From Rhodobacteraceae bacterium DSL-40 (GTDB lineage Bacteria; Pseudomonadota; Alphaproteobacteria; Rhodobacterales; Rhodobacteraceae), in the NCBI GenBank assembly GCA_003258405.1, contig QKPN01000008.1, positions 62,001 to 126,000 of the forward strand: a stretch of 64,000 nt of DNA, read 5' to 3'. The position numbers and the translations under genes were made by a program. The notes beneath the pieces were generated by a model. That model did no database searches, was not told the DNA's origin, and was given only the letters and a program-made list of their open reading frames with translations. Positions 8,391 to 18,141 of the stretch are shown here, in pieces; within the stretch, counting starts at the first letter, position 1; every line of letters begins with the position of its first letter.

Positions 8391-10040
8391 ATGCGCCCGG
8401 CCCTGATCCTTCTGCCCGCCGTCCTTCTTGCCGGACCCGGCCTTGCGCAGGATCTCACAAGCACGGTTCTGAAGAACCGCACGGCCTACATCCCGCCGCA
8501 ATGCTACACGGAGACCGAGGATGCCGCCGCCGGCCGGGCCTACAATCCCTGCTACACCTGTCACGTCCGGGGGCGGGCCCCGAATTACGTCAACGACAGC
8601 GATCTCCAGCTCGACTACGCCTTTCCGGCGCCTGCGCTCGAAAACCCGTGGACCAATCTCTTCGTGGACCGGAGCGCGGCCATCGCCGCAACGCGCGATG
8701 CCGAGATCGACGCCTACGTTGCGGAGGACAACTATTTCGACGCGGACGGCGGCATCACGCTCGCGCGCAGGCTCGCCGATCTGCCCCCCGAATGGGACTA
8801 CGAGAAGGACGGCGCCTGGGCGGGATACATTCCCGACAGCTACTTCCGTTTCGATGACGAGGGCTTCGACCATGCGCCCGACGGCACGCCGACGGGCTGG
8901 CGCGCCTTTGCCTACATGCCGCTGCCCTCGACCTTCTGGCCTGCCAACGGCTCGACCGACGATGTGCTGATCCGTCTGCCGGAGATCTACCGGCAGGATG
9001 CCGCGGGCACCTATGACCCCGAGATCTACAAGATCAACCTCGCGATCGCCGAAGCGCTCATCAAGCGCGAGGACGTGGCGATCGATCCGGCGGACGAACG
9101 CCGGCTCGGGCTCGATCTTGACAAGGACGGAACGCTCGGCACTGCGCGGCAGATCACCTACGCCTGGGCGCCGCTCGAGGGGATCGAGATGTCCTGGGCG
9201 GGTGCCGCGCAGGCGGCGCAGGTTGCGGGCAAGGCGCCGCTCGCGGCCGGACTCTTCCCGCTCGAGACCGAATTCCTGCACACGGTGCGCTATATCGATG
9301 TCGCGTCCGGCACGGTGAGCCTCGCTCCCCGGATCAAGGAAGTCCGCTACGGCCGCAAGACGCGCTGGCAGACCTATGCCGATCTGGAGGATGGCGCGCT
9401 GGCCGAGGCCAAGGAGACCGTGGCCTTCCCCGACCGCACGGCGCAGTTCTTCGGCAATCTCGAGACCGGCCTCGGCAACGGCGCGGGCTGGCGCTACCAG
9501 GGTTTCATCGAGGATGCCGATGGCGCGCTCCGGCCGCAGACTTTCGAGGAAACGGTCTTCTGCATGGGCTGTCATGGCGGGGTCGGCGTGACCGATGATT
9601 CCGCCTTTGCCTTCCCGCGCAAGTTCGCCGCAGAGACCACCCATGCGCGCAGCTGGTATCACTGGAGCCAGAAGAGCCTCACGGGCACGCCGGACCAGCT
9701 CCGCTCGGACGGGCGGCGCGAGATCCTGTTCTATCTGGCCGAGGCCGGGGCGGGCGACGAATTCCGCAGCAATGACGAGATCATGTCGCGGGCCTTCACG
9801 CCCGGGGGCGAGATCGATCCGGCCTTTGCCGAGGCGGTCGAGAAGGATGTGACCGTTGCGCTTTACCCCTCGGCGGAGCGGGCGCGCGCGCTCAATGTGG
9901 CGTATCGCGAGATCGTCCGGGAACAGAGCTACACCGAAGGGCGCGACGCGGTGATCCGGCCTGCCCGCAACGTGCATGAGCGTGCGGAGCAGGATGCCCC
10001 GACAGGCGTCGCCAGGCCCGTCGCGGCGACGCACTGGTAG
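8391..10040 (+). CDS. Unrecognised secreted protein with two c-type haem motifs
   Basis: The product is 549 residues from the ATG at 8391, with a GGAG site 10 bases upstream; an ATG at 8361 is an alternative that adds 10 Arg-rich residues. It has a signal peptide (MRPALILLPAVLLAGPGLAQ). Two canonical haem-attachment motifs are CYTCH at 54-58 and CMGCH at 391-395, about 330 residues apart, so it should be a periplasmic dihaem protein. The segment between them is rich in aspartate, tryptophan and tyrosine and contains a DLDKDGTLGT stretch that could bind calcium. I do not recognise the family. It follows the PhoX-family gene in the same direction and precedes the nos cluster. A redox or electron-transfer role is inferred only from the haem motifs. 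Confidence 0.75.
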   Translation: MRPALILLPAVLLAGPGLAQDLTSTVLKNRTAYIPPQCYTETEDAAAGRAYNPCYTCHVRGRAPNYVNDSDLQLDYAFPAPALENPWTNLFVDRSAAIAATRDAEIDAYVAEDNYFDADGGITLARRLADLPPEWDYEKDGAWAGYIPDSYFRFDDEGFDHAPDGTPTGWRAFAYMPLPSTFWPANGSTDDVLIRLPEIYRQDAAGTYDPEIYKINLAIAEALIKREDVAIDPADERRLGLDLDKDGTLGTARQITYAWAPLEGIEMSWAGAAQAAQVAGKAPLAAGLFPLETEFLHTVRYIDVASGTVSLAPRIKEVRYGRKTRWQTYADLEDGALAEAKETVAFPDRTAQFFGNLETGLGNGAGWRYQGFIEDADGALRPQTFEETVFCMGCHGGVGVTDDSAFAFPRKFAAETTHARSWYHWSQKSLTGTPDQLRSDGRREILFYLAEAGAGDEFRSNDEIMSRAFTPGGEIDPAFAEAVEKDVTVALYPSAERARALNVAYREIVREQSYTEGRDAVIRPARNVHERAEQDAPTGVARPVAATHW

Positions 10041-10286
10041 CCACCATCCGCCACCGAGCCCTGGCGCCGATGTGTTGCCATGAGCGGCGCAGCGTGGTCC
10101 TGCAACACGCCGGGCTGGCGGGGCCCCCCGGCTCAGAGACCGCGAAGAGGCTGACCGGAACCGGTTCGCGCCTGAACCACCTGACGCATCTGCGGCCGGT
10201 TTCACAGCGTGGCACTGTGAGCGGGACCCGTTCGCGACCGGCGCACTGACGCTGGCCCGGATCCGCGGAGGCGGGTCTCCGGAAGT
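10041..10286. other. Gene-free region with dyads after the cytochrome gene
   Basis: No credible gene is visible. GTGTTGC (10072-10078) pairs with GCAACAC (10102-10108), and GCCGGG (10109-10114) with CCCGGC (10127-10132); the second is a plausible terminator lacking a T-tract. TCACAG (10202-10207) and CTGTGA (10215-10220) form a further perfect dyad with a 7-bp spacer, possibly a regulator site. Confidence 0.45.
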
Positions 10287-10348
10287 TTGCGCTACGACAA
10301 CGTTTGTCTTTTCGTTTTTAAATATCCCCGCATGCAGCGTTCTGCATG
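10287..10348 (+). promoter_or_regulatory. nosR promoter region: Crp/Fnr-type (NnrR-like) half-site and downstream dyads
   Basis: TTGCGCTACGACAA at 10287-10300 resembles the Nnr/FNR pattern TTGCG-N4-CRCAA with a degenerate right arm. GACAA-CGT-TTGTC is a perfect dyad at 10296-10308. CATGCAG-CGTT-CTGCATG (10331-10348) is a perfect 7-bp dyad. The AT-rich stretch between them (10306-10325) could hold the -10 element. nos operons are typically activated by NO or low oxygen through Crp/Fnr-family regulators, so this is the expected place for such sites. Confidence 0.45.
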
Positions 10349-10387
10349 TCGCCAGGACGGATCATCCGCCTCGAGCGAGAACAGACT

Positions 10388-12655
10388 ATGGGATACTTAC
10401 ATTCTATAAGAAGAATGTATTCGTTTCTTCGGAACTGGATCACATACGGCATTTCCTGTGCTTGCTGGCTGATCTTCGCGTTGTTCTTCCTGATCTCCGC
10501 TCCGGTCCAAGCCGACAGCATCCTTCAGAGCTACCTGCCGGATCTCGATCCCGCAGCACTCGTGCCTGGCGCCGATGCCCTCGGTCCGGTGCGCGATGAC
10601 ATTGCCGTTGCTCCGGCACTGAGGAACGGCACGCGGGTGGGATGGGTCTTTCTTACCTCAGACTGGGTGCCCACCACAGGATACTCCGGCAAGCCGATCC
10701 ACATTGCCGCGGGCGTATCGGACGCGGCGATGATCACCGGCGTCACCCTTGTAAAGCACTCCGAGCCGATCGTGCTGGTCGGCATCCCCGAAGCCCGCAT
10801 CCGCGCGGTGACCGAAAAATACGCCGGGCTCGATCTGCGCCAGGCGGAGGAAAGCCATACCGCCGAGGATGTCGACATCGTCTCGGGGGCGACCGTCACG
10901 ATCATGGTGATCGACGATTCCATCCTGAGGGCGGGGATCAAGGTCTCCCGCGCGCTCGGCCTCGGCGGCTTCACCGAACCCGCAGCCACAGGCCCGCGAC
11001 GGGAGGTCGACCGCACGGCCGGTGAGATCACCGACTGGGCAACGCTGGCAGGCAACGGTGCGCTCCGGCATTTCCTGCTCGACGTTGATGCCGTCAACGC
11101 CGATTTTGCCGCACTTGGCGATCCCCGCACGGAAAAGGAAGCCGAGCCCGCACCGGGCTCGGATGCCTATGTCGATCTCTGGGTCGCACTCGTAAGCCAG
11201 CCCGCCATCGGCAAGAGTCTCCTCGGGGAAAGCGCCTACGCCAATCTGTCCGCGAGGCTCGAACCCGGTGACGAGGCGATCGCAGTCTTCGGCGCAGGGC
11301 GCTGGTCCTTCAAGGGATCCGGTTATGTGCGCGGCGGCATTTTCGACCGCATCCAGGTCATTCAGGGCGAGATCTCCCATCGCTTTCGCGACAAGGAGCA
11401 TTCCCGGCTCGTGAGGGTGGCGGCGGATGGCGCGCCACATCTCACCGAGATGGACCTCTTCGTGATCCCGGCGGCCGCAGGTTTCGACCCCGCCGCGCCC
11501 TGGCGACTCCAGATTCTGGTTCACCGCCCCGTCGGCCCGATCGAGAAGGTCTTCCGCACCTACGAGATCGCCTATGACCTGCCGGGCGTCTATACACGCG
11601 AGATCGCCCCGCCGCCCGCCGCCGAACCTGCAGCGCAGAGCGCAGTACCTGCCACCGCGGGGGCGGAGCGCAACGCGCTCTGGGAACGGATCTGGCAGGC
11701 GAAGCAGCCGCAGCTTGTCGCGATCTCGGCCGCGCTCGCGGTTCTCTCGCTCATCTTCTTCTTCCAGCAGTTCGCCACGCGCAACGCGCGCGCCTTCGCC
11801 TGGATCCGCACGGCCTATCTCGTCTTCACGCTGGTCTATGTCGGCTGGTACGCGAACGCCCAGCTCTCGGTCGTGAACGTGCTCGCGGTCTTCTCCGCCA
11901 TGTTCAGCGATTTCCGCTGGGAAACCTTCCTGATGGATCCGCTGATCTTTCTGCTCTGGTTCGCGGTGGCGGCGGCACTGCTCTTCTGGGGCAGGGGGGC
12001 CTATTGCGGCTGGCTCTGCCCGTTCGGCGCGCTGCAGGAGCTCTCGAACAAGCTCGCCCGTCTCGTTCGCCTGCCACAGGTCGATCTGCCCTGGGGGCTG
12101 CATGAACGCCTCTGGGCGCTGAAATACGTGCTCTTCCTCGGGCTATTCGGCATGTCGCTCTACTCCCTCGACATGGCCGAACACTATGCCGAGGTCGAGC
12201 CCTTCAAGACGGCGATCATCCTCAAGTTCGCGCGGCCGCTGCCCTATGTGCTCTTCGCCCTCGCGATGCTGCTGCCCGGCCTCTTCATCGAGCGCTTCTA
12301 TTGCCGCTATGTCTGCCCGCTCGGCGGCGGGCTCGCGATCCCCGCCCGGCTGCACATGTTCCGCTGGCTGAAGCGCTATCGCGAATGCGGCAATCCCTGC
12401 CAGCGCTGTGCCGCCGACTGCCCGGTCGATGCGATCCATCCGACCGGCGAGATCAACCCCAACGAATGCATCTCCTGCCTGAACTGCCAGGTCCTCTATC
12501 AGGACCATGCCCGCTGTCCCGTCGTCATCGCGAAGGACCGCCGCAGGGATCGGGATGCCCGTGCGGCCGCCGAGCTCGCAGCCAAGACACCCGCCCGCGA
12601 CCTGGGCGGTCATCCGAATGCCAAGTCCAGACCGGAAAAGGAGGCTCTGTCATGA
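10388..12655 (+). CDS. nosR: NosR, flavin/iron-sulfur membrane protein for nitrous oxide reduction
   Basis: The product is 755 residues from the ATG at 10388; an in-frame ATG at 10346 adds 14 residues but lies inside a dyad. An N-terminal membrane segment is followed by a periplasmic FMN-binding domain with DIVSGAT (163-169), which matches the Dxx(S/T)GAT flavinylation motif, so T169 should carry FMN. The C-terminal half has several membrane helices, two CxxxCP motifs (C540/C544 and C639/C643) and two 4Fe-4S cysteine sets (C667, C671, C674, C678 and C694, C697, C700). NosR passes electrons from the quinol pool to NosZ and is required for nosZ expression. The stop overlaps nosZ as ATGA. Confidence 0.95.
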   Translation: MGYLHSIRRMYSFLRNWITYGISCACWLIFALFFLISAPVQADSILQSYLPDLDPAALVPGADALGPVRDDIAVAPALRNGTRVGWVFLTSDWVPTTGYSGKPIHIAAGVSDAAMITGVTLVKHSEPIVLVGIPEARIRAVTEKYAGLDLRQAEESHTAEDVDIVSGATVTIMVIDDSILRAGIKVSRALGLGGFTEPAATGPRREVDRTAGEITDWATLAGNGALRHFLLDVDAVNADFAALGDPRTEKEAEPAPGSDAYVDLWVALVSQPAIGKSLLGESAYANLSARLEPGDEAIAVFGAGRWSFKGSGYVRGGIFDRIQVIQGEISHRFRDKEHSRLVRVAADGAPHLTEMDLFVIPAAAGFDPAAPWRLQILVHRPVGPIEKVFRTYEIAYDLPGVYTREIAPPPAAEPAAQSAVPATAGAERNALWERIWQAKQPQLVAISAALAVLSLIFFFQQFATRNARAFAWIRTAYLVFTLVYVGWYANAQLSVVNVLAVFSAMFSDFRWETFLMDPLIFLLWFAVAAALLFWGRGAYCGWLCPFGALQELSNKLARLVRLPQVDLPWGLHERLWALKYVLFLGLFGMSLYSLDMAEHYAEVEPFKTAIILKFARPLPYVLFALAMLLPGLFIERFYCRYVCPLGGGLAIPARLHMFRWLKRYRECGNPCQRCAADCPVDAIHPTGEINPNECISCLNCQVLYQDHARCPVVIAKDRRRDRDARAAAELAAKTPARDLGGHPNAKSRPEKEALS

Positions 12656-14574
12656 GCGACGGGAAGGAAAACCAACAGGAAAAGGCGAACCTCACGCGCA
12701 GGGGGCTGTTCTCGGGAACGGCCGGCGCCGCGCTCACGGCAGGTGTCGTTGGCGCCGGCGGGCTCGCGGGCCTCGTCGGAACACCACGGCCCGCGCGGGC
12801 CCAGACCACCCCGACGGAGCTGAAGCCGGGGGAGCTCGACAGCTACTACGGCTTCTGGTCCTCAGGCCAGTGCGGCGAGATGCGCATTCTCGGCATTCCC
12901 TCCATGCGCGAGCTCATGCGCGTGCCGGTCTTCAACCGCTGCTCCGCAACGGGATGGGGCTCCACCAACGAGAGCCTCAAGATCCTGACCGAAGGACTGC
13001 TGCCGGAAACCAGGGATTTTCTCGCCAAGCGCGGGATGAAGACCTACGAGAACGGCGACCTGCACCACCCGCACATGTCCTTCACCGAAGGCACCTATGA
13101 CGGGCGCTATATCTTCATGAACGACAAGGCCAACACCCGCGTGGCCCGCGTCCGCTGCGACATCATGAAGTGCGACAAGATCATCGAGATCCCGAACACG
13201 TCCGACATCCATGGCCTGCGCCCGCAGAAATGGCCGCGCACGGGGTATGTCTTTGCCAATGGCGAACACCGGATCCCGCTGCCCAATGACGGCATGGTGC
13301 TCGACGAGCCCGGCAAATACGTCTCGCTCTTCACCGCGATCGACGGCGATACGATGGAAATCGCATGGCAGGTGATCGTGGATGGAAACCTCGACAACTG
13401 CGATGCGGATTACGAGGGCAAGTATGCCTTCTCGACCTGCTACAATTCCGAGGGCGGCGTGACGCTCGCAGAAATGACCGCGAACGAGCAGGACTGGGCC
13501 GTCGTCTTCAACATCAAGCGGATCGAGGAAGGCATCGCCAGCGGCGATTTCAAGGAATACCAGGGGGTGAAGGTCGTCGATGGTCGGCACGGCTCGCCCT
13601 ACACCGCCTATATCCCGGTCTCGAATAGCCCGCATGGCTGCAACATGGCGCCCGACAAGGTGCATCTCTGTATCAACGGCAAACTCTCGCCCACGGTGAC
13701 TGTAATCGACGTCACGAAACTCGATGCGGTCTTCGACGGCGGCGAGCCCCGCAGCGCCGTCGTTGCCGAGCCGGAACTGGGCCTCGGACCGCTTCATACC
13801 GCCTTCGACGGCAGGGGATTTGCCTACACGACCCTCTTCCTCGACAGCCAGGTCGTGAAATGGGACATGGCCAAGGCGATCGAGAAGTTCAACGGCGCCG
13901 ATGCCGATCCGATCGTCGAGAAGATCGACGTGCAGTACCAGCCCGGCCACAACCACACGACGATGGGCGAGACGCTCGAAGCCGACGGGCAGTTCCTCAT
14001 CTCGCTCAACAAGTTCTCGAAGGATCGTTATCTCAACGTCGGCCCCCTCAAGCCCGAGAACGAGCAGCTCATCGTCATCTCCGGCGACAAGATGGACCTG
14101 GTGCACGACGGCCCGACCTTCGCCGAGCCGCATGACTGCATCCTCGTGCGCGCCGACAAGGTCAATCCGGCCTCGATCTACACCCGCGACGATCCGATGT
14201 GGGAAGACGCCCGGTTGCAGGCCGAGAAGGACGGCGTTGACCTCGACTGGGGAGAAGATGTCATCCGCGACGGCAACAAGGTGCGCGTTTACATGCATTC
14301 AGTGGCACCCACGTTCAGCCTCGAGAAGTTCGAGGTGAACCAGGGCGATGAGGTGACGATCTACATCACCAACATGGATGATGTGGACGATCTGACCCAC
14401 GGGTTCACGCTCGGAAACCACGGCATCGCGATGGAGATCAGCCCGCAGGCGACGGCTTCCGTGACCTTCACGGCCGACCGGCCCGGCGTGCACTGGTACT
14501 ACTGCCAGTGGTTCTGCCATGCGCTCCACATGGAGATGCGCGGACGGATGCTCGTACATCCGACCGCAGCCTGA
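12652..14574 (+). CDS. nosZ: Nitrous oxide reductase, clade I (Tat-exported)
   Basis: The product is 640 residues with an [14 protein letters not shown] twin-arginine signal ending near PARA. All seven CuZ histidines are visible: H138, H139, H187, H328, H382, H433 and H494. The C-terminal cupredoxin domain has the CuA ligands H583, C618, W620, C622, H626 and M629. It reduces N2O to N2 in the periplasm as the last step of denitrification. The Tat signal and the neighbouring nosR mark it as clade I. Its ATG overlaps the nosR stop. Every ligand is intact, so the enzyme should be functional. Confidence 0.98.
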   Translation: MSDGKENQQEKANLTRRGLFSGTAGAALTAGVVGAGGLAGLVGTPRPARAQTTPTELKPGELDSYYGFWSSGQCGEMRILGIPSMRELMRVPVFNRCSATGWGSTNESLKILTEGLLPETRDFLAKRGMKTYENGDLHHPHMSFTEGTYDGRYIFMNDKANTRVARVRCDIMKCDKIIEIPNTSDIHGLRPQKWPRTGYVFANGEHRIPLPNDGMVLDEPGKYVSLFTAIDGDTMEIAWQVIVDGNLDNCDADYEGKYAFSTCYNSEGGVTLAEMTANEQDWAVVFNIKRIEEGIASGDFKEYQGVKVVDGRHGSPYTAYIPVSNSPHGCNMAPDKVHLCINGKLSPTVTVIDVTKLDAVFDGGEPRSAVVAEPELGLGPLHTAFDGRGFAYTTLFLDSQVVKWDMAKAIEKFNGADADPIVEKIDVQYQPGHNHTTMGETLEADGQFLISLNKFSKDRYLNVGPLKPENEQLIVISGDKMDLVHDGPTFAEPHDCILVRADKVNPASIYTRDDPMWEDARLQAEKDGVDLDWGEDVIRDGNKVRVYMHSVAPTFSLEKFEVNQGDEVTIYITNMDDVDDLTHGFTLGNHGIAMEISPQATASVTFTADRPGVHWYYCQWFCHALHMEMRGRMLVHPTAA

Positions 14575-14589
14575 GAGCGGGTTTAGGGG

Positions 14590-15849
14590 ATGCGCTTCCG
14601 GGTTCTGCTCCTCGCCGCGCTGGCGATGCTGCTGCCGCTCTTCGCGGAGGCCGGCACCCTGCGCGTCGCGGCGGAGCCCGGGGCGCTTGCCGCGGCAATC
14701 CGCGAGGCCCGGCCGGGCGATACGCTTCTTCTCGCCAAGGGCACCCATGCCGGGCCGGTCACGATCAAGAAGCCCCTCGTCCTCGCGGGCGAGGCCGGCG
14801 CCCGGATCAACGGGCCGGGAGAAGGCACGGTCATCGCGGTGCGGGCGCCCGGCGTCACGATCCGGGGGCTTGCGATCAGCGGCTCGGGCCTGCGCCTCGA
14901 CCGGCTCGATGCGGGGATCGCGCTTGATGCAGCCGCCGCCGATGCCGTGATCGAAGGCAATCGGCTCGAAGGCAACCTGATCGGGATCGACGTCCAGGGC
15001 GCGCCCGACGCCACCCTGCGTGGCAACGTGATCCGCGGCCGTGACGATCTTCGCGTGCCGGAGCGAGGGCCGGGCATCTACGTCTGGAACGCGCCGGGCC
15101 TGCTCGTGGAAGGCAACGACATCGCACTCGGGCGCGACGGCATCTTCATCACCACTTCCGATGTCGCCGTCTATCGCGGCAATCGCTTCAGCGATCTCCG
15201 CTACGCCTTCCACTCCATGTATGCCAACCGCATCGAGGTGCTCGACAACGTCTCGGTCGGCAACGAGATCGGTTATGCCTTCATGTATTCGACGCGGGTC
15301 ATCGCGCGCGGCAATATCTCGCAGGGCGACCGCAGCCACGGCATCTTCATGAATTTCGCCAACCGCTCGGAAATCGAGCAGAACGCCGTTATCGACGGCG
15401 GCGAGAAATGCCTCTTCGTCTACAACGCCAATCGCAACAGCTTTCGCGGCAACCGCTTCGAGGGGTGCGACATCGGCATCCATTTCACCGCAGGCTCGGA
15501 AGGCAACGTGCTGACCCGCAACGCCTTCGCAAACAACCGGACACAGGTGAAGTATGTCGGCTCGCGCTGGCTCGAATGGTCAGAGGACGGCACCGGAAAC
15601 TACTGGTCCGATCACGTCGCCTTCGATCTCGATGCCGACAACCGCGCCGACAGCCCCTACCGGCCGAATGACGCCGTCGACCAGGTCGTCTGGCGCCAGC
15701 CGATGGCGAAACTCCTGCTCGGCGCACCGGCGCTGCAGTTGGTCCGCTGGTCGCAGTCACGGTTTCCCGGCCTGCTGCCCGGCGGCGTGGCAGACAGCTT
15801 TCCCCTTCTGGATCCCGGGGCCGCCGGCCCGGCCGGAGCTCCGTCATGA
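14590..15849 (+). CDS. nosD: NosD, periplasmic copper-site assembly protein
   Basis: The product is 419 residues with a signal peptide (MRFRVLLLAALAMLLPLFAEA) and a right-handed beta-helix body built from parallel-beta-helix repeats with GN-x-x-x-G-N patterns. NosD works with the NosFY ABC transporter to mature the CuZ site of NosZ in the periplasm. It lies 15 bp after nosZ, the only non-overlapping junction in the nos operon apart from the 5' end, and overlaps nosF by 4 bp. Length and repeats match the family. Confidence 0.95.
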   Translation: MRFRVLLLAALAMLLPLFAEAGTLRVAAEPGALAAAIREARPGDTLLLAKGTHAGPVTIKKPLVLAGEAGARINGPGEGTVIAVRAPGVTIRGLAISGSGLRLDRLDAGIALDAAAADAVIEGNRLEGNLIGIDVQGAPDATLRGNVIRGRDDLRVPERGPGIYVWNAPGLLVEGNDIALGRDGIFITTSDVAVYRGNRFSDLRYAFHSMYANRIEVLDNVSVGNEIGYAFMYSTRVIARGNISQGDRSHGIFMNFANRSEIEQNAVIDGGEKCLFVYNANRNSFRGNRFEGCDIGIHFTAGSEGNVLTRNAFANNRTQVKYVGSRWLEWSEDGTGNYWSDHVAFDLDADNRADSPYRPNDAVDQVVWRQPMAKLLLGAPALQLVRWSQSRFPGLLPGGVADSFPLLDPGAAGPAGAPS

Positions 15850-16745
15850 CAGCCATGCTCGAAACCCGCGCCCTGACCGTCCGCTATGGGCGCCACACCG
15901 CGATTACGGGAGTGGATCTTGCCGTGGTCAATGGCGAGCGGCTTGCGCTCCTCGGTCACAACGGGGCGGGAAAATCCACGCTTTTCAAAGCGGTGCTCGG
16001 CTTCATTACGCCAGCTTCCGGCACGATCTCCATCGCCGGTCACGCTCCCGGAGACAGAGGCGCGCGGTGCGCCGTGAGCTACCTTCCGGAAAACGTCGCG
16101 TTTCATGGCGCGCTGACGGGCCGGGAGATCCTGCGGCATTTTGCCCGGCTCCGGGGCGAGCGCGCCACGGTCGCAGACCCGCTTCTCGAAAAGGTTGGCC
16201 TCGCCCATGCCGCGGAGCGCGCAGTCGGCACCTGGTCGAAGGGAATGCGCCAACGGCTTGGCCTCGCGCAGGCGCTCATCGGCGCGCCGCAGCTTCTGCT
16301 GCTCGACGAACCGACCTCGGGCCTCGATCCGGTGTCGCGGCGCGACTTCTACGCGCTGGTCGACGAGGTTGCGGCCCGAGGCGCCGCGGTGGTGCTTTCC
16401 TCGCACGGGCTCGAGGAAGTCCAGAACCGCACCGATCGTGTGGCGATCCTCTCGAACGGGCGTCTCGTTGCGGACGGTGCCCTTGCGGCCCTTGCCGCCG
16501 AAGCCGCGCTTCAGGCGCAGATCCGGGTCACCGCGCGACAGGGCGAGGCAGATGCACTTCAGGGGCGCATTGGCGGCAGGCGCTGCAACGGTATCGCCGT
16601 GGAGGTGAGCTGCCCTGTTCCCGACAAGTTCGAACTCGTCCGGCGGCTCGCGTCTGACGAGGCGGTGCGCGACATAGATGTCCGGCTGCCAACGCTCGAT
16701 GACGTCTACCGGCATTTCTCGGAACGGGGGAGGACAGAAGAATGA
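15846..16745 (+). CDS. nosF: NosF, ABC transporter ATPase for NosZ maturation
   Basis: The product is 299 residues. The Walker A motif is GHNGAGKS (37-44), the signature region is TWSKGMRQRLGLAQAL and Walker B is LLLLDEPTSG, followed by the switch histidine in LSSHGLEE. NosF powers NosY, probably exporting a sulfur species for CuZ, in concert with NosD. It overlaps both neighbours by 4 bp (ATGA), which supports coupled translation of the NosDFY complex. The signature is WSKGM rather than LSGGQ, as is normal in this subfamily. Confidence 0.95.
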   Translation: MTAMLETRALTVRYGRHTAITGVDLAVVNGERLALLGHNGAGKSTLFKAVLGFITPASGTISIAGHAPGDRGARCAVSYLPENVAFHGALTGREILRHFARLRGERATVADPLLEKVGLAHAAERAVGTWSKGMRQRLGLAQALIGAPQLLLLDEPTSGLDPVSRRDFYALVDEVAARGAAVVLSSHGLEEVQNRTDRVAILSNGRLVADGALAALAAEAALQAQIRVTARQGEADALQGRIGGRRCNGIAVEVSCPVPDKFELVRRLASDEAVRDIDVRLPTLDDVYRHFSERGRTEE

Positions 16746-17578
16746 GCGCCGTCGTCCGCATCGCCGCGACCACATTGCAGGAGATCCGTATTGCCCGGCG
16801 CAACCGATGGGCGATCCTCGCAACCCTGCTCCTGACCGCCTTCTCGCTCTCGCTCGCACTTTTCGCCGCCGGCCAGTCTGGTCAGGTGAAAGCCGATACG
16901 CTGACCCTGACCGCCGCGAGCCTCGCGACACTCTCGGTCTATCTCATCCCGCTGATCGCGCTCCTCATCTCGTATGATGCCTTCTCGGGCGAGATGGAAC
17001 GCGGCACGCTGGCGCTCGCTTTGGCGACACCGCTCACACGGAGCGAACTCTGTCTTGCCAAGTTCCTCGCTCAGATCGCGGTGGTCGGGGGAGCAATCCT
17101 CGTGGGCTATGGCGTTGCGGCGCTTGCCGTTGCCCTGCCGGCGCGCGGCGCCACCGCCGCAGGCTTAGCTGCCTGGATGCGCCTCACCGCAACGAGCCTG
17201 CTGCTCGGCGCAGTCTTCGTCAGCCTCGGCATCTTTATTTCCGCCCTTGCCCGGCGCACCGGCACCTCGGCGGCCCTTGCCGTCGGCCTCTGGCTCCTGC
17301 TGGTCGTTCTCTACGATATCGCGCTGCTCGGAGCGCTCGTCGCGGGCGGTGACGGCCTCTTCGCGACCCGGATCTTCCCATGGCTCGTGCTCGCCAACCC
17401 GGCCGACGCGTTTCGTCTCTTCAATCTCGTCCTGCTCGACAGCGCGCCTGTCGCCGGGCTCGACGGGCTGGCCCGAAATCTGCCCGTGCCGCCCACGGCC
17501 GTGCTGGCAATTCTGATCGGCTGGTTGCTCGCCGCGGTTGCCGGCGGCATCGCGGCGGCCCGGAGGCTCAAGCCATGA
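16742..17578 (+). CDS. nosY: NosY, ABC transporter permease for NosZ maturation
   Basis: The product is 278 residues with six predicted membrane segments and the ABC-2 type feature SYDAFSGEMERGTLALALATP near 77-97 (a cytosolic coupling loop containing E-x-E-x-GTL). NosY is the membrane half of the NosFY transporter that cooperates with NosD. It overlaps nosF and nosL by ATGA. Size and helix count agree with known NosY proteins. Confidence 0.94.
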   Translation: MSAVVRIAATTLQEIRIARRNRWAILATLLLTAFSLSLALFAAGQSGQVKADTLTLTAASLATLSVYLIPLIALLISYDAFSGEMERGTLALALATPLTRSELCLAKFLAQIAVVGGAILVGYGVAALAVALPARGATAAGLAAWMRLTATSLLLGAVFVSLGIFISALARRTGTSAALAVGLWLLLVVLYDIALLGALVAGGDGLFATRIFPWLVLANPADAFRLFNLVLLDSAPVAGLDGLARNLPVPPTAVLAILIGWLLAAVAGGIAAARRLKP

Positions 17579-18141
17579 AACCCCTCCTGATCCTGGCTGC
17601 CATTCTCGCCCTTGCCGCCTGCAAGGATGAGGATGCGGCACCGCCGGCCCCTTCGCTCATGACGGACGAGGCACTCGGGCACTACTGCCAGATGTTCATC
17701 GCCGATCATCCCGGCCCGAAGGCTCAGGTTCATCTGGACGGTTATCAGGAGCCCGTCTGGTTCAGCCAGGTTTCCGACGCCATCGCCTATCTCCATGATC
17801 CCGAAAAGGTCGCCCCGATCAGCGTGATCTATGTCTCGGACATGGCCGCCGCCGATGACTGGGCGCTACCCGGCGCGTCGAACTGGATCGCAGCGGACGA
17901 CGCGCTCTTCGTCATCGAAAGCCGCCGGCTGGGGGGGATGGGCGTGCCGGAGGCGATCCCCTTCGGGACGAAGACGGCGGCCGAGGACTTCATCGCGACG
18001 GAAGGTGGCCGCATCGTCGGCTGGAACGATGTTCCGGAAGCCTACGTGCGGCCGCAGTTCGGCGCGCCGGCGGAGGAAGACCCCATGACGGCGCCCGGTG
18101 AAACGCCCCATCACCATGGCGCCGGGGAGGATGTCAAATGA
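17575..18141 (+). CDS. nosL: NosL, copper-binding outer-membrane or periplasmic lipoprotein
   Basis: The product is 188 residues. The signal ends in a lipobox, ALAAC, with C16 as the lipidation site. CQM near residue 38-40, the usual NosL copper-site region, follows HY. The C-terminal tail ends in a His-rich HHH segment that could add metal-binding capacity. NosL is a copper chaperone delivering Cu(I) to apo-NosZ. The start overlaps the nosY stop and the end overlaps nosX. Confidence 0.93.
   Translation: MKPLLILAAILALAACKDEDAAPPAPSLMTDEALGHYCQMFIADHPGPKAQVHLDGYQEPVWFSQVSDAIAYLHDPEKVAPISVIYVSDMAAADDWALPGASNWIAADDALFVIESRRLGGMGVPEAIPFGTKTAAEDFIATEGGRIVGWNDVPEAYVRPQFGAPAEEDPMTAPGETPHHHGAGEDVK

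Noticed and set aside
8265-10205. A 646-residue open frame on the minus strand opposite the two-haem gene
   Set aside because: The plus-strand gene has a signal peptide and haem motifs; the opposite frame is low-complexity and lacks any domain.
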